Made by a program: the position numbers and the translations under genes. From NCBI RefSeq assembly GCF_964218355.1, contig NZ_CAXPMC010000026.1, positions 62,001 through 126,000 of the forward strand: a DNA stretch of 64,000 nt, in the 5' to 3' direction. Below the pieces are notes generated by a model that was not told where the DNA came from, did not search any database, and saw only the letters and a list, made by a program, of their open reading frames with translations. Below are positions 56,666 through 64,000 of this stretch, in pieces. Position 1 is the first letter of the stretch, and every line of letters starts with the position of its first letter. The stretch is from Ferrovibrio sp964218355. Lineage in GTDB: Bacteria; Pseudomonadota; Alphaproteobacteria; Ferrovibrionales; Ferrovibrionaceae.

Positions 56666-57801
56666 GCCGGCAGCCCCAGGCGCACAAAGGTGGCGGCCAG
56701 CCGTTCCTGCGCGGCCGTGATTGACAGATGTCGCGCCACCAAAACACGGGCGGCTTTCGACATGGCCTGCCTGCCTGCCGTATCGGCCAGCAGGCCGTCC
56801 AGTGCAGCGGCCAGTGTTTCAGGGCGGTCATCGGTGGCGAGGCAGCCGGTTTCGCCGTGGCGGACGATATCCGGAACACCGCGGGTATTCACCGACAATA
56901 CTGGCAGGCCTGCCGCCTGCGCCTCCAGCAGTGCCATACCATAGGCTTCATTCACTGCCGGCCAGATGCAGAGATCGGCGGCAGCATACAATCCGGCAAG
57001 GGCCGCCTGTTCAAGTTGCCCGGTGAACACCACCCGATCGCCCAGCGCAGCGAAGGCATTGCCGACTGCCGCGCGTTCCGGCCCGTCGCCAACGACGATC
57101 TGCAGCCAGGGCCGGCCGGCAGCCAGCAGCAGGGTTTCGGCCAGCCGGCGGAAGGAGGCGAGTTTGTCGCCCGGCCGCATCATGCCGACAGACAGCAGCC
57201 ATGGGCGATCGGTCTGCAATCCGAACTGTTCGGCCATGCGGATACGCCATGCAGGCCGGTCTGCCGCGGCAGCGGCAAAGGGGGTAGGATCCAGGAAGGG
57301 AGGGAAGAGGCTGACTTTTGCGGCGCCGGCATAGGTTGCCAGACAGGCGCGATCCAGTGTTGTCATCGCCAGCAGGGTATCGGCCGAACGGATGGCGTGT
57401 CCGGCCTGGGCATAGCCGGCGGCCCAGAGACCATTCTCGCGCTTTGGAGCCACGGAAGGCTCCGCGATCACATAAGGCAGCCCGAACCGCTGCTGCAGCG
57501 CCGGCGCAATATAGTCGGCGGCCTTATGGTAAACGTGATAGGTCAAAAGCAGGGCGGGCTTCGGCCGGTTGCCGCTTTCCCAGTCCTGCGCAATGCGGCG
57601 AACCTCGTCAGCGGCCGCTGCCGAAGTGGCATTCTCCACTGCCGGATCGCCATCCCTGTTGTAGCTGCGCAGGCTGGAGATCAGCTCGACGGCATGTCCC
57701 ATGCCCTCCAGAGCCTCGATCAGCAGTCGGGCGACCCGGCGATCTCCGGACGGAGCCGGATGGTCAGGTGGCTTGAGCGGGGCGTAGAAGCCGATGCGCA
57801 T
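56662..57801 (-). CDS. glycosyltransferase family 4
   Basis: A 379-residue GT4 enzyme. The N-terminal lobe starts MRIGFYAPLKPPDHP. The C-terminal donor-binding lobe has LLSVGMMRPGDKL and the E-x7-E motif EAYGMALLEAQAAGLP. It transfers a sugar from a nucleotide donor to an unknown acceptor. It lies 3 bp after the next upstream GT4 gene and overlaps the phosphatase gene. Confidence 0.88.
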   Translation of the reverse strand: MRIGFYAPLKPPDHPAPSGDRRVARLLIEALEGMGHAVELISSLRSYNRDGDPAVENATSAAAADEVRRIAQDWESGNRPKPALLLTYHVYHKAADYIAPALQQRFGLPYVIAEPSVAPKRENGLWAAGYAQAGHAIRSADTLLAMTTLDRACLATYAGAAKVSLFPPFLDPTPFAAAAADRPAWRIRMAEQFGLQTDRPWLLSVGMMRPGDKLASFRRLAETLLLAAGRPWLQIVVGDGPERAAVGNAFAALGDRVVFTGQLEQAALAGLYAAADLCIWPAVNEAYGMALLEAQAAGLPVLSVNTRGVPDIVRHGETGCLATDDRPETLAAALDGLLADTAGRQAMSKAARVLVARHLSITAAQERLAATFVRLGLPA

Positions 57802-57804
57802 GGA

Positions 57805-59043
57805 TCAGCCGGCAAGACCGAAATGCCGGGCCAGGACCTCTATCCCGGCCGCCATGCCGAAATGCGCGCGGACCCGCGCCGCGCCGGCCTGCCCCAGTCG
57901 TTCGCGCAGACCGGGATCGACGATCAGCCGGTTCAGCGCCACAGCCATTGCCTCGGCATTCTCCGGCTCCACCAGCAGGCCGGATTGGCCATCGATCAGG
58001 AATTCCGGAATCGCCGAGATGGCCGAGGTTGCACAGGGTAGCCCCTGGCTTTGGGCTTCCATCAGCACGTTGGGAAGGCCGTCCATGTCGCCATCGCGGT
58101 CACGGCGGCAGGCTAGGGCAAAGGCATCCGCCTCACGATAGGCGGCAATCACCGCTTCCTGCGCCTGCGATCCGGCCCAGGTTATGCGGTCGGCGATGCC
58201 CAGCCGTTCGGCCCGCGCCCTGAGGTCCGGCAGCAGTGGTCCGCCGCCAATATGGGTCAATGTCCAGTGCAGGTCGCCGGATAGCTGTGCCAGCGCATCC
58301 AGCAGAATATCGTAGCCCTTTTTCTCGACGGCGCGACCAACCGACAGCAGGCGCACCGGTTGGGCCGGGTCCTGGCCGTCTCGCCGGTCCAGCCGGCGAG
58401 GCGGTTCCGGGAACCGGTCAAAATCGAGCCCGTGGTATGCCAACGTGACTTTGCCGGAGCCACCCAGCGCCGACAGGTGGGTCAGGTTGTGGCCGGTGCA
58501 GGTCACCATCCAGTGGCTGTCCGCCAGCTTTTCCCGCTTTTCCCATTCCGGGGTGATCCAGATGTCGCGCGCATGGGCTGAGGCGCTCCAGGGCAGGTCA
58601 AGCAGATGTGCAGTGTAGCGGGCCACTGAGCCAGGGGTATGGATGAAATGAGCGTGCAGCCAGTGGTACTGTTCCGGCAATTCGGCGGCCAGCACGACGG
58701 CCTGGCCGAAACGGCGAACCCGGTTGGGTGTCAGGTCGCGTACAAGGTCACGCAGCCACAGCCGGCGGGTTTTCCGGTAACCGGGCAGGCGCCGGACCCG
58801 CCACCAGGCACGCAGCACGCGCAGCGGTTCCTGGTACAGGTATTCCGGCAGATACAGCAGCGGTGCCCGGATGTGGTCGTGCAGGGCATGGCGCTTGCGG
58901 TCAGTCGGATGGCGCAATGAGACAATCAGGATGTCGAGGCCGCGGGCTTCAAGGGCCGCGATTTCCTGAGCGATGAATGTTTCCGACAGGCGCGGATAGC
59001 CCTTCAGGATGAAGGCGACCGGCACCGGCTGAGTACGCACCAT
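57805..59043 (-). CDS. glycosyltransferase family 4 (colanic-acid-type)
   Basis: A 412-residue GT4 enzyme. The N-terminus VAFILKGYPRLSETFIAQEI is typical of exopolysaccharide transferases such as WcaL/AmsK. The C-terminal lobe has LLSVGRAVEKKGYDILLDA and GLPNVLMEAQSQGLPC. Its start lies 39 bp after the stop of the first gene of the run. Confidence 0.89.
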   Translation of the reverse strand: MVRTQPVPVAFILKGYPRLSETFIAQEIAALEARGLDILIVSLRHPTDRKRHALHDHIRAPLLYLPEYLYQEPLRVLRAWWRVRRLPGYRKTRRLWLRDLVRDLTPNRVRRFGQAVVLAAELPEQYHWLHAHFIHTPGSVARYTAHLLDLPWSASAHARDIWITPEWEKREKLADSHWMVTCTGHNLTHLSALGGSGKVTLAYHGLDFDRFPEPPRRLDRRDGQDPAQPVRLLSVGRAVEKKGYDILLDALAQLSGDLHWTLTHIGGGPLLPDLRARAERLGIADRITWAGSQAQEAVIAAYREADAFALACRRDRDGDMDGLPNVLMEAQSQGLPCATSAISAIPEFLIDGQSGLLVEPENAEAMAVALNRLIVDPGLRERLGQAGAARVRAHFGMAAGIEVLARHFGLAG

Positions 59044-59082
59044 GGATTGTCCACTTGTTCCGGCGGCCGGAGGTGAAGCGCG

Positions 59083-60303
59083 TCAGCCGCGCAGTTCGAC
59101 CACATTGGCCATCGACGAGGCTGGGCGCAGCCACGGCTGAACCAGACGGTCGACATTGTCGAGGCCTTCCAGCAGTCCGGGAATCACGACTTCCGACGGC
59201 TGCGGCTGACGTGGCAGGCCGCGGATCGCCGCAGCCATCACGGCAGGATCATAAACCTCGTCGTCTTCCAGCATGCGAACGAGGCCCAGTTCCTGTGCCC
59301 GGCTGGCGCGGATGAACTGCTCCATACGGGGCCGCTTGCGCGGCACGATGATTGCCCGCTTGTCCAGAGACAATATCTCGCAGAAGGTGTTGTAGCCTCC
59401 CATCGCCACAACCCCAACGGCATTCTGGACCAAGTGTTCCATATGGGCGTCAAAGGTGATGGCTTCGACGCGCGGCAGACGGGCGACCCGGCTGAGAAAT
59501 TCGCCGCGCCGCTCGCGATGCATGAAGGGGCCCAGCACCAGCAGGGCCGGGTAGGGCAGGATCTCACTGCTCTCGTAGGCTTTCAGAACCCAGTCGATCA
59601 GCCCTTCTCCGTCGCCGCCCCCGCCCGGCGTTACCAGCAGGAAAGGCCGCTGGGTCATTTCCGGCAGCTGGTGCTCCGGCGGGGTTTCCTGGGAGAACCG
59701 GGGCAGGTAGCCGGTATAGACCACCTTGCGTCGCACCCGGTCGGGCAGGGCGATCCCTTCCAGCGGATCGCAGAATTGTGGCAAGCCGTAGACCCAGATC
59801 TGATCGAACAGGGTTTTCAGGGCCGGCATAACATTCTTGCGTTCCCATTCCGGGGCCAGCAGGCTCGGTTCGTCCATGACATCGCGCAGGCCAAGCACCA
59901 GACGGGTGCCTCGGGCCTTCAGCATTTTCATGGTTTCCAGCGCCTCGCCCCGCAGACCAAGCGGTTCCTTGTCGACAATGAAGATATCGGGGTCGAAAAT
60001 GCGGGCCGTATGCTGAATGATCTCGGCGCGGATTTTCAGGGTTTCCTCGATATCCATAGGCAGATTCAGCGAGGTGTATTGGCCGTCCCGCAGCTTGATG
60101 ACGCCCGGGATGCGAACGAAATCAACCCGGCTGCGGAAATCGAAGCTGCCGATGATGGGCGAGCCGGACAGGATCAGAACCGACATGTCCTTGTGGCGTT
60201 CCACCAGGGCATGCGCAAGGGTGCGGCACCGGCGCAGATGGCCGAGGCCGAAGGTGTCGTGGCTGTAGATCAGCACACGGGTGCCGTCGCTGCGCGAAAC
60301 CAT
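59083..60303 (-). CDS. MurG-like glycosyltransferase, first gene of the glycan run
   Basis: A 406-residue GT-B protein. It starts VLIYSHDTFGLGHLRRCRTLAHAL and has the donor-site region VAMGGYNTFCEILSLDK followed by PRKRPRMEQ. AAGGGGGG lies 7 nt before the ATG but can pair with CCCCCC farther upstream (60311-60334). It is divergent from the pseudo-ABC gene over 156 bp. The donor and acceptor are unknown. Confidence 0.85.
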   Translation of the reverse strand: MVSRSDGTRVLIYSHDTFGLGHLRRCRTLAHALVERHKDMSVLILSGSPIIGSFDFRSRVDFVRIPGVIKLRDGQYTSLNLPMDIEETLKIRAEIIQHTARIFDPDIFIVDKEPLGLRGEALETMKMLKARGTRLVLGLRDVMDEPSLLAPEWERKNVMPALKTLFDQIWVYGLPQFCDPLEGIALPDRVRRKVVYTGYLPRFSQETPPEHQLPEMTQRPFLLVTPGGGGDGEGLIDWVLKAYESSEILPYPALLVLGPFMHRERRGEFLSRVARLPRVEAITFDAHMEHLVQNAVGVVAMGGYNTFCEILSLDKRAIIVPRKRPRMEQFIRASRAQELGLVRMLEDDEVYDPAVMAAAIRGLPRQPQPSEVVIPGLLEGLDNVDRLVQPWLRPASSMANVVELRG

Positions 60304-60310
60304 GCTGGGA

Positions 60311-60334
60311 CCCCCCTTGGGACCGCTCGGGGGG
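60311..60334 (-). promoter_or_regulatory. hairpin sequestering the ribosome-binding site of the glycan run
   Basis: On the minus strand the CCCCCC at 60329-60334 can pair with the GGGGGG at 60311-60316, which is the Shine-Dalgarno sequence of the gene starting at 60303. The loop is 12 nt. This could regulate translation of the first gene. Confidence 0.45.
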
Positions 60335-60415
60335 ACTATGGCACAGCCCTCCGTCCTAGGCCAAGGGCCTGAGCCGGAGGTGTTTCCTCAAATCGTTCCG
60401 TTTCTGTTGCGGCGA

Positions 60416-60444
60416 TTGGCGCCCCGGCCGGACTGGGCTAAGGT
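60416..60444 (+). promoter_or_regulatory. weak candidate promoter for the pseudo-ABC gene
   Basis: TTGGCG at 60416-60421 is 17 bp from TAAGGT at 60439-60444. The -10 match is poor, but the position, just before the gene, fits. Confidence 0.3.
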
Positions 60445-60459
60445 TCGCCGGAACAGGGG

Positions 60460-63120
60460 GTGCCTTTGGAGAAGAATCTTTACCGGTTTATCCTGAAGCA
60501 CAGTCTGCAGCAGCAGGTGATCATCACCGTGCTGTCGATGGCATCCTTCATCCCTTATTACTACTACCTGAGCATGCCCAAGGCGATCGTCAACCAGGGC
60601 ATCCAGGGCAAGGATATCAGCTATCCGCTCGATCTCTTCGGGCTGGGCTTCTTCAGCCTCGACAACACCGACTACCTGCTGCTGCTCTGCTTCGGGTTTC
60701 TCGGTCTGGTGCTGGTCCAGCAGGCGTTCAAATACGCGATCAATTTTTTCCAGGGAGTGACCAGCGAACGGATGCTGCGCCGCCTGCGCTATGATCTGTA
60801 TGCGCAGATGCTGCGGTTCCCGCTGCCGACCTTCCGTCGCACCAGCCAGGGCGAGATCATTCCGATGGTGGTGGCCGAAGTGGAGCCGATCGGCGGCTTT
60901 ATTGGCGAGAGCTTCGCGCTGCCGATTTTCCAGGGCGGCATGCTGCTGGTGATCTTTTCCTTTCTGATGATCCAGAACCCGCTGATGGGCCTGGCGGCCG
61001 TCGCCCTGTATCCGATCCAGTTCTATTTCGTCCCCCGCATGCAGGCCAAGGTGCGGGCACTGGGGCGCGAGCGGATCAGGAACCAGCGCCGGCTGGCGGA
61101 CCGTATCGGCGAGACGGTCAGCGGCATGTATGAAGTGCATACCCATGACTATTCGGCGCGTATGCAGGCGGAGTTCACCCGCCGGCTGGGTATCAGCTAC
61201 TGGATCCGCGTGGAAATCTTCCAGCGCAAGTTCATGATCAAGTTTCTGAACAACTTTATTCAGCAACTGGGGCCGTTTTTCTTCTATTCAATTGGTGGTT
61301 ATCTCGCGATCCGCGGTCATCTTGATGTCGGCACGGTGGTTGCCGCGGTCAGTGCGCACAAGGAAATGGCGGCTCCGTGGAAGGAATTACTGAACCACTA
61401 CCAGAATCGTGAGGACGCCAAGCAGAAATACGACCAGATCATCACGCAGTTCGAGCCGGAAGGTCTGCGGCCGCCGGAATACCAGGCGGTCGAGCCGGAG
61501 ACGCCGGTCGATCTGCGCGGGCCGATTTCGATTGCGGCGGTCACGCTGCATGACGACCAGGATAATCCGGTCATCGACAACCTGACTGTTGCACTGCCAT
61601 GGCCGGCGCGGGTGGCCGTGGTCGGTGGCCATGGCCGGGATGAACTGCTGCAGCTGCTGGCGCGGACCATTGATCCCGACCGCGGTAAAATCCTGATCAA
61701 CGAGCAAAATCTTGGCGAGCTGCCTGAGACGGTGACCGGTCGACGCCTGTCCTATATCGGCAGCGCCGCCCATATATTTAACATGAGCCTGGGCGAAAAC
61801 CTGTTCCTTGGCCTGCAGCACCGGCCGTTGCGGGAAGTCAAACGTGAGGCTGAGGCACGTCGTCGCTATGAGCGGGAGCTGGGCGAGGCGATCGCCTCGG
61901 GGAACTCTCCCTACGATCCGGATGCCGACTGGGTGGACTATGCGGCCGCAGGCGCCGATGCTCCTACCGCGCTGACAGCCCGTGCAATCGAGGCGCTGAA
62001 GGTCGCGGCTTTCGACGAGGATGTATTCCAGCTCGGCATGCGCGGCAGTATTGATCCGGAGCGACATCCGGACCTTGCCCAGCGCATTCTGAATGCCCGC
62101 CGCGCCTTTCGTACCGAACTGACGAACGGGGCTTTGGCCGATCTGGTCGAGAGCTGGGATCCGAAACAGTATAACAGCAACGCCACGGTGGCAGAAAACC
62201 TGATGTTTGGCACCGCACGCGATGTCGTTTACCAGGAGGATAACCTGGCCCGCGATCCGCATGTATTGTCTGTGCTGGATGCCGTTGGCCTGCGGGCCCG
62301 GTTTCTCGAGATCGGCTATGAAGTGGCCAGCACCATGGTCGAACTCTTTGCCGACCTGCCGCCGGATCACGAATTCTTCCAGCAGTTCAGCTTCATCTCG
62401 TCCGATGACCTGCCGGACTATAAGGACCTGCTGGTTCGTGCCAGGCCGGGTGATCTCGACCAATTGCCGGATACGGATCGCGCGCGGCTGATGTCGCTGC
62501 CTTTCAAGCTGGTCCTGGCACGTCACCGTCTCGGGCATTTCGACGAGGCCGAGCGCGCCGCGATCCTCAAGGCACGCAGTATTTTTTCCAGCACGCTGCC
62601 ACCCGAGCGGGCCGGGTCGGTTGCATTCTTTGATCCGGAGCACTTCACCGCCGGCTCCAGCATCGTCGATAACATCCTGTTCGGTCGCGTAGCCTACGGC
62701 CAGGCGCAGGCGCAGGAAAAGATCGGCCGGGTTATGGCAGATGTCGTGGCCCAGATGGAGCTGCGCGAGCCGATCATTGAGGTCGGCTTCAGTTTCGAGG
62801 TGGGTATTGCCGGCGCCCGGCTGGGTGCGGCCCAGCGGCAGAAGCTGGCCATCGCCCGCTCCATCATCAAGCGGCCTGATTGGCTGATGCTGTCGGAAGC
62901 GACTGCCGCGCTCGACCCCCGCAGCCATGCCGCAATGATGCGCGGCATCCTGGATGCCAGGAAGGATGCCGGCCTTGTCTGGTCATTGCAGCGCGCGGCC
63001 GATTGCGAAGGTTTCGATCTTGTCCTCGTGATTGAGGATGGCCGCCTTGTGCAGAGCGGAAAATACGCGGATCTGTGCGACCGCCAGGGCCGCTTCCAGC
63101 AACTTCTGGCGCCGGCATGA
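60460..63120 (+). CDS. ABC-exporter-like protein with degenerate ATPase domain
   Basis: An 886-residue protein. Residues 1-310 form a six-helix ABC exporter transmembrane domain (SERMLRRLRYDLYAQMLRFP is a typical coupling region). The nucleotide-binding domain is present in order but has lost catalysis: the Walker A position is GGHGRDEL (389-396, no Lys-Ser/Thr), the signature is LGAAQRQ (788-794), Walker B is LMLSEAT with Ser812 for Asp, and the switch His is Gln844. The Q-loop Gln is also absent. A ~240-residue insert between Walker A and the signature contains repeated ENLxFG-like motifs (446, 579, 737). The annotated start is GTG; a TTG at 60466 has better ribosome-binding-site spacing. 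Divergent from the glycosyltransferase run and followed by a cNMP-binding protein. Confidence 0.85.
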   Translation: MPLEKNLYRFILKHSLQQQVIITVLSMASFIPYYYYLSMPKAIVNQGIQGKDISYPLDLFGLGFFSLDNTDYLLLLCFGFLGLVLVQQAFKYAINFFQGVTSERMLRRLRYDLYAQMLRFPLPTFRRTSQGEIIPMVVAEVEPIGGFIGESFALPIFQGGMLLVIFSFLMIQNPLMGLAAVALYPIQFYFVPRMQAKVRALGRERIRNQRRLADRIGETVSGMYEVHTHDYSARMQAEFTRRLGISYWIRVEIFQRKFMIKFLNNFIQQLGPFFFYSIGGYLAIRGHLDVGTVVAAVSAHKEMAAPWKELLNHYQNREDAKQKYDQIITQFEPEGLRPPEYQAVEPETPVDLRGPISIAAVTLHDDQDNPVIDNLTVALPWPARVAVVGGHGRDELLQLLARTIDPDRGKILINEQNLGELPETVTGRRLSYIGSAAHIFNMSLGENLFLGLQHRPLREVKREAEARRRYERELGEAIASGNSPYDPDADWVDYAAAGADAPTALTARAIEALKVAAFDEDVFQLGMRGSIDPERHPDLAQRILNARRAFRTELTNGALADLVESWDPKQYNSNATVAENLMFGTARDVVYQEDNLARDPHVLSVLDAVGLRARFLEIGYEVASTMVELFADLPPDHEFFQQFSFISSDDLPDYKDLLVRARPGDLDQLPDTDRARLMSLPFKLVLARHRLGHFDEAERAAILKARSIFSSTLPPERAGSVAFFDPEHFTAGSSIVDNILFGRVAYGQAQAQEKIGRVMADVVAQMELREPIIEVGFSFEVGIAGARLGAAQRQKLAIARSIIKRPDWLMLSEATAALDPRSHAAMMRGILDARKDAGLVWSLQRAADCEGFDLVLVIEDGRLVQSGKYADLCDRQGRFQQLLAPA

Positions 63121-63156
63121 CCGGCACCCGCAGGATACCGCTATGGGGAAGAGACC

Positions 63157-63606
63157 ATGAGCCTGAATGAGGAAGTCGAACTGCTGCGGCGTATCCCGTT
63201 ATTCGCCAAGATCGAGCCAGCCAAGCTGAAACTGCTGGCATTCACCAGCCAGCGCCTGACCTACAAGCCGGGCGATGCACTGTTCCGCCAGGGCGACCCG
63301 GGGGATGCCGCTTTCGTCATTGTCGGCGGCGAGGCAGATGTCACGGTGGATACGCCGACCGGCCCGCTGAAGGTCGCACGGCTGAAGCAGAATGATTTTG
63401 TTGGCGAAATTGCCATCCTGTGCGACGTGCCGCGCACCGCCTCGGTCGTGGCCGCCAGCGAGGTGACAACCCTGCGGATCGAGAAGGATCTGTTCTTCCG
63501 GCTGGTGACCGATTTTCCTCAGATCGCGATCGAAATCATGCGGGTGCTGGCGCACCGCCTGGAGCGCACCACCACCGACCTGCGCGAAGCCCGGCAGAAA
63601 TCCTGA
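63157..63606 (+). CDS. stand-alone cyclic-nucleotide-binding protein
   Basis: A 149-residue CNB-fold protein. The phosphate-binding cassette is FVGEIAILCDVPRTASVVA, with the Glu and Arg contacts for cAMP/cGMP. There is no helix-turn-helix, kinase or channel part, so it must act through a partner. It follows the degenerate ABC gene by 36 bp. It may sense cAMP made by the cyclases encoded at 3702-5558 or 32592-33416, which is inference. Confidence 0.88.
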   Translation: MSLNEEVELLRRIPLFAKIEPAKLKLLAFTSQRLTYKPGDALFRQGDPGDAAFVIVGGEADVTVDTPTGPLKVARLKQNDFVGEIAILCDVPRTASVVAASEVTTLRIEKDLFFRLVTDFPQIAIEIMRVLAHRLERTTTDLREARQKS

Positions 63607-63612
63607 CCGTAC

Positions 63613-64000
63613 ATGAGCCGTCTTGACAGCTTCATCCGGCGCCTGCAGGCGCAGCGCAGCCTGCTGGATTGGGCTGCCGGCATCCTGTTGCCTGGCTCCG
63701 GTCTCATTCTTGAAATCGGCCTCGGTAACGGGCGAACCTATGACCATCTGCGGGAAAAGCTGCCAGACCGCGAGATTTATGCCTTCGACCGGGCCAACAA
63801 TGCCAATCCGCGCTCGGTACCGCCGGCCGATCGTCTGGTTCTCGGGGAATTCGCCGAGAGTCTGCCCGCATTCGCCCGGCAGCACCCGGCGGCCGCAGTC
63901 CTGATCCATTATGATGCCGGCCTTGGCGATCCCGAAGCGAATGCGCGGCAGGTCCGGCTGATGAGCCGGCTGATCCCGCCATTGGCTGCGGCCGGCGCCC
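63613..64000 (+). CDS. SAM-dependent methyltransferase (cut by the window edge)
   Basis: The ATG at 63613 starts an open frame that runs off the window (129 residues seen). Motif I is LILEIGLGNGRTYDHL and an acidic strand IYAFDRA follows, as in class I methyltransferases. It begins 6 bp after the cNMP-binding gene stop, so it belongs to the same plus-strand transcript. The substrate is unknown. Confidence 0.82.
   Translation, partial: MSRLDSFIRRLQAQRSLLDWAAGILLPGSGLILEIGLGNGRTYDHLREKLPDREIYAFDRANNANPRSVPPADRLVLGEFAESLPAFARQHPAAAVLIHYDAGLGDPEANARQVRLMSRLIPPLAAAGA

Overview
The window is GC-rich, densely packed chromosomal DNA of an alphaproteobacterium, probably Rhodospirillales-like. The signs are a PhaR-type polyhydroxybutyrate locus, yqeY-dnaG-rpoD in series, a long acidic insert in RpoD, an ETF-QO / TPR / ispE block, and a DUF4212 plus VC_2705-type solute symporter locus. 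I see no insertion sequence, integrase, prophage or CRISPR array. Species cannot be fixed by eye.

Layout. 1-6186 (minus): alpha/beta hydrolase (cut by the edge), ketopantoate reductase-like protein, GlpD, a small unknown protein, a membrane adenylate cyclase and the PHB regulator PhaR. 6311-10083 (plus): PHB synthesis (small PhaE-like partner, PhaC, thiolase, acetoacetyl-CoA reductase) ending in a clear terminator. 10194-14730 (minus): tRNA-Gln, IspE, a TPR lipoprotein and ETF-QO. 14849-21234 (plus): uracil-DNA glycosylase, MFS transporter, lytic transglycosylase, MoaB, a GNAT protein and a radical SAM protein. 21293-25313 (plus): a periplasmic copper/metal-handling cassette (Cys-rich protein, Met/His-repeat lipoprotein, TolC-like channel, multicopper oxidase, cupredoxin). 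25350-29093 (minus): two small proteins, a CBS/DUF294 protein, a DnaQ-like exonuclease and an unknown. 29242-32582 (plus): DUF4212 protein, sodium:solute symporter and three small membrane proteins. 32592-38167 (minus): soluble-type cyclase, tRNA-Ile2(CAT), RpoD, DnaG and YqeY. 38292-45020 (plus): a structured leader, CarA, CarB, GreA, a hydrolase and an orphan response regulator. 45017-47585: enoyl-CoA hydratase (minus), MBL-fold hydrolase and methyltransferase (plus).

47586-60303 (minus) is one nearly gapless run: four glycosyltransferases, a histidine phosphatase, a polysaccharide deacetylase-like protein and a small membrane protein. It leads by 4-bp start/stop overlaps straight into a complete peptide-type ABC importer (fused ATPase, binding protein, two permeases). 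Divergent from it, 60460-64000 (plus) encodes an ABC-exporter-like protein whose nucleotide-binding domain has lost essentially all catalytic motifs and carries a large repetitive insert, a stand-alone cyclic-nucleotide-binding protein and a methyltransferase (cut by the edge).

The best candidate for something undescribed is this divergent glycosyltransferase / pseudo-ABC / cNMP-sensor locus. The window also encodes two class III nucleotide cyclases that could feed the sensor. Other points of interest are a 212-bp out-of-frame overlap of two PHB genes and an intrinsic terminator in the carA leader.
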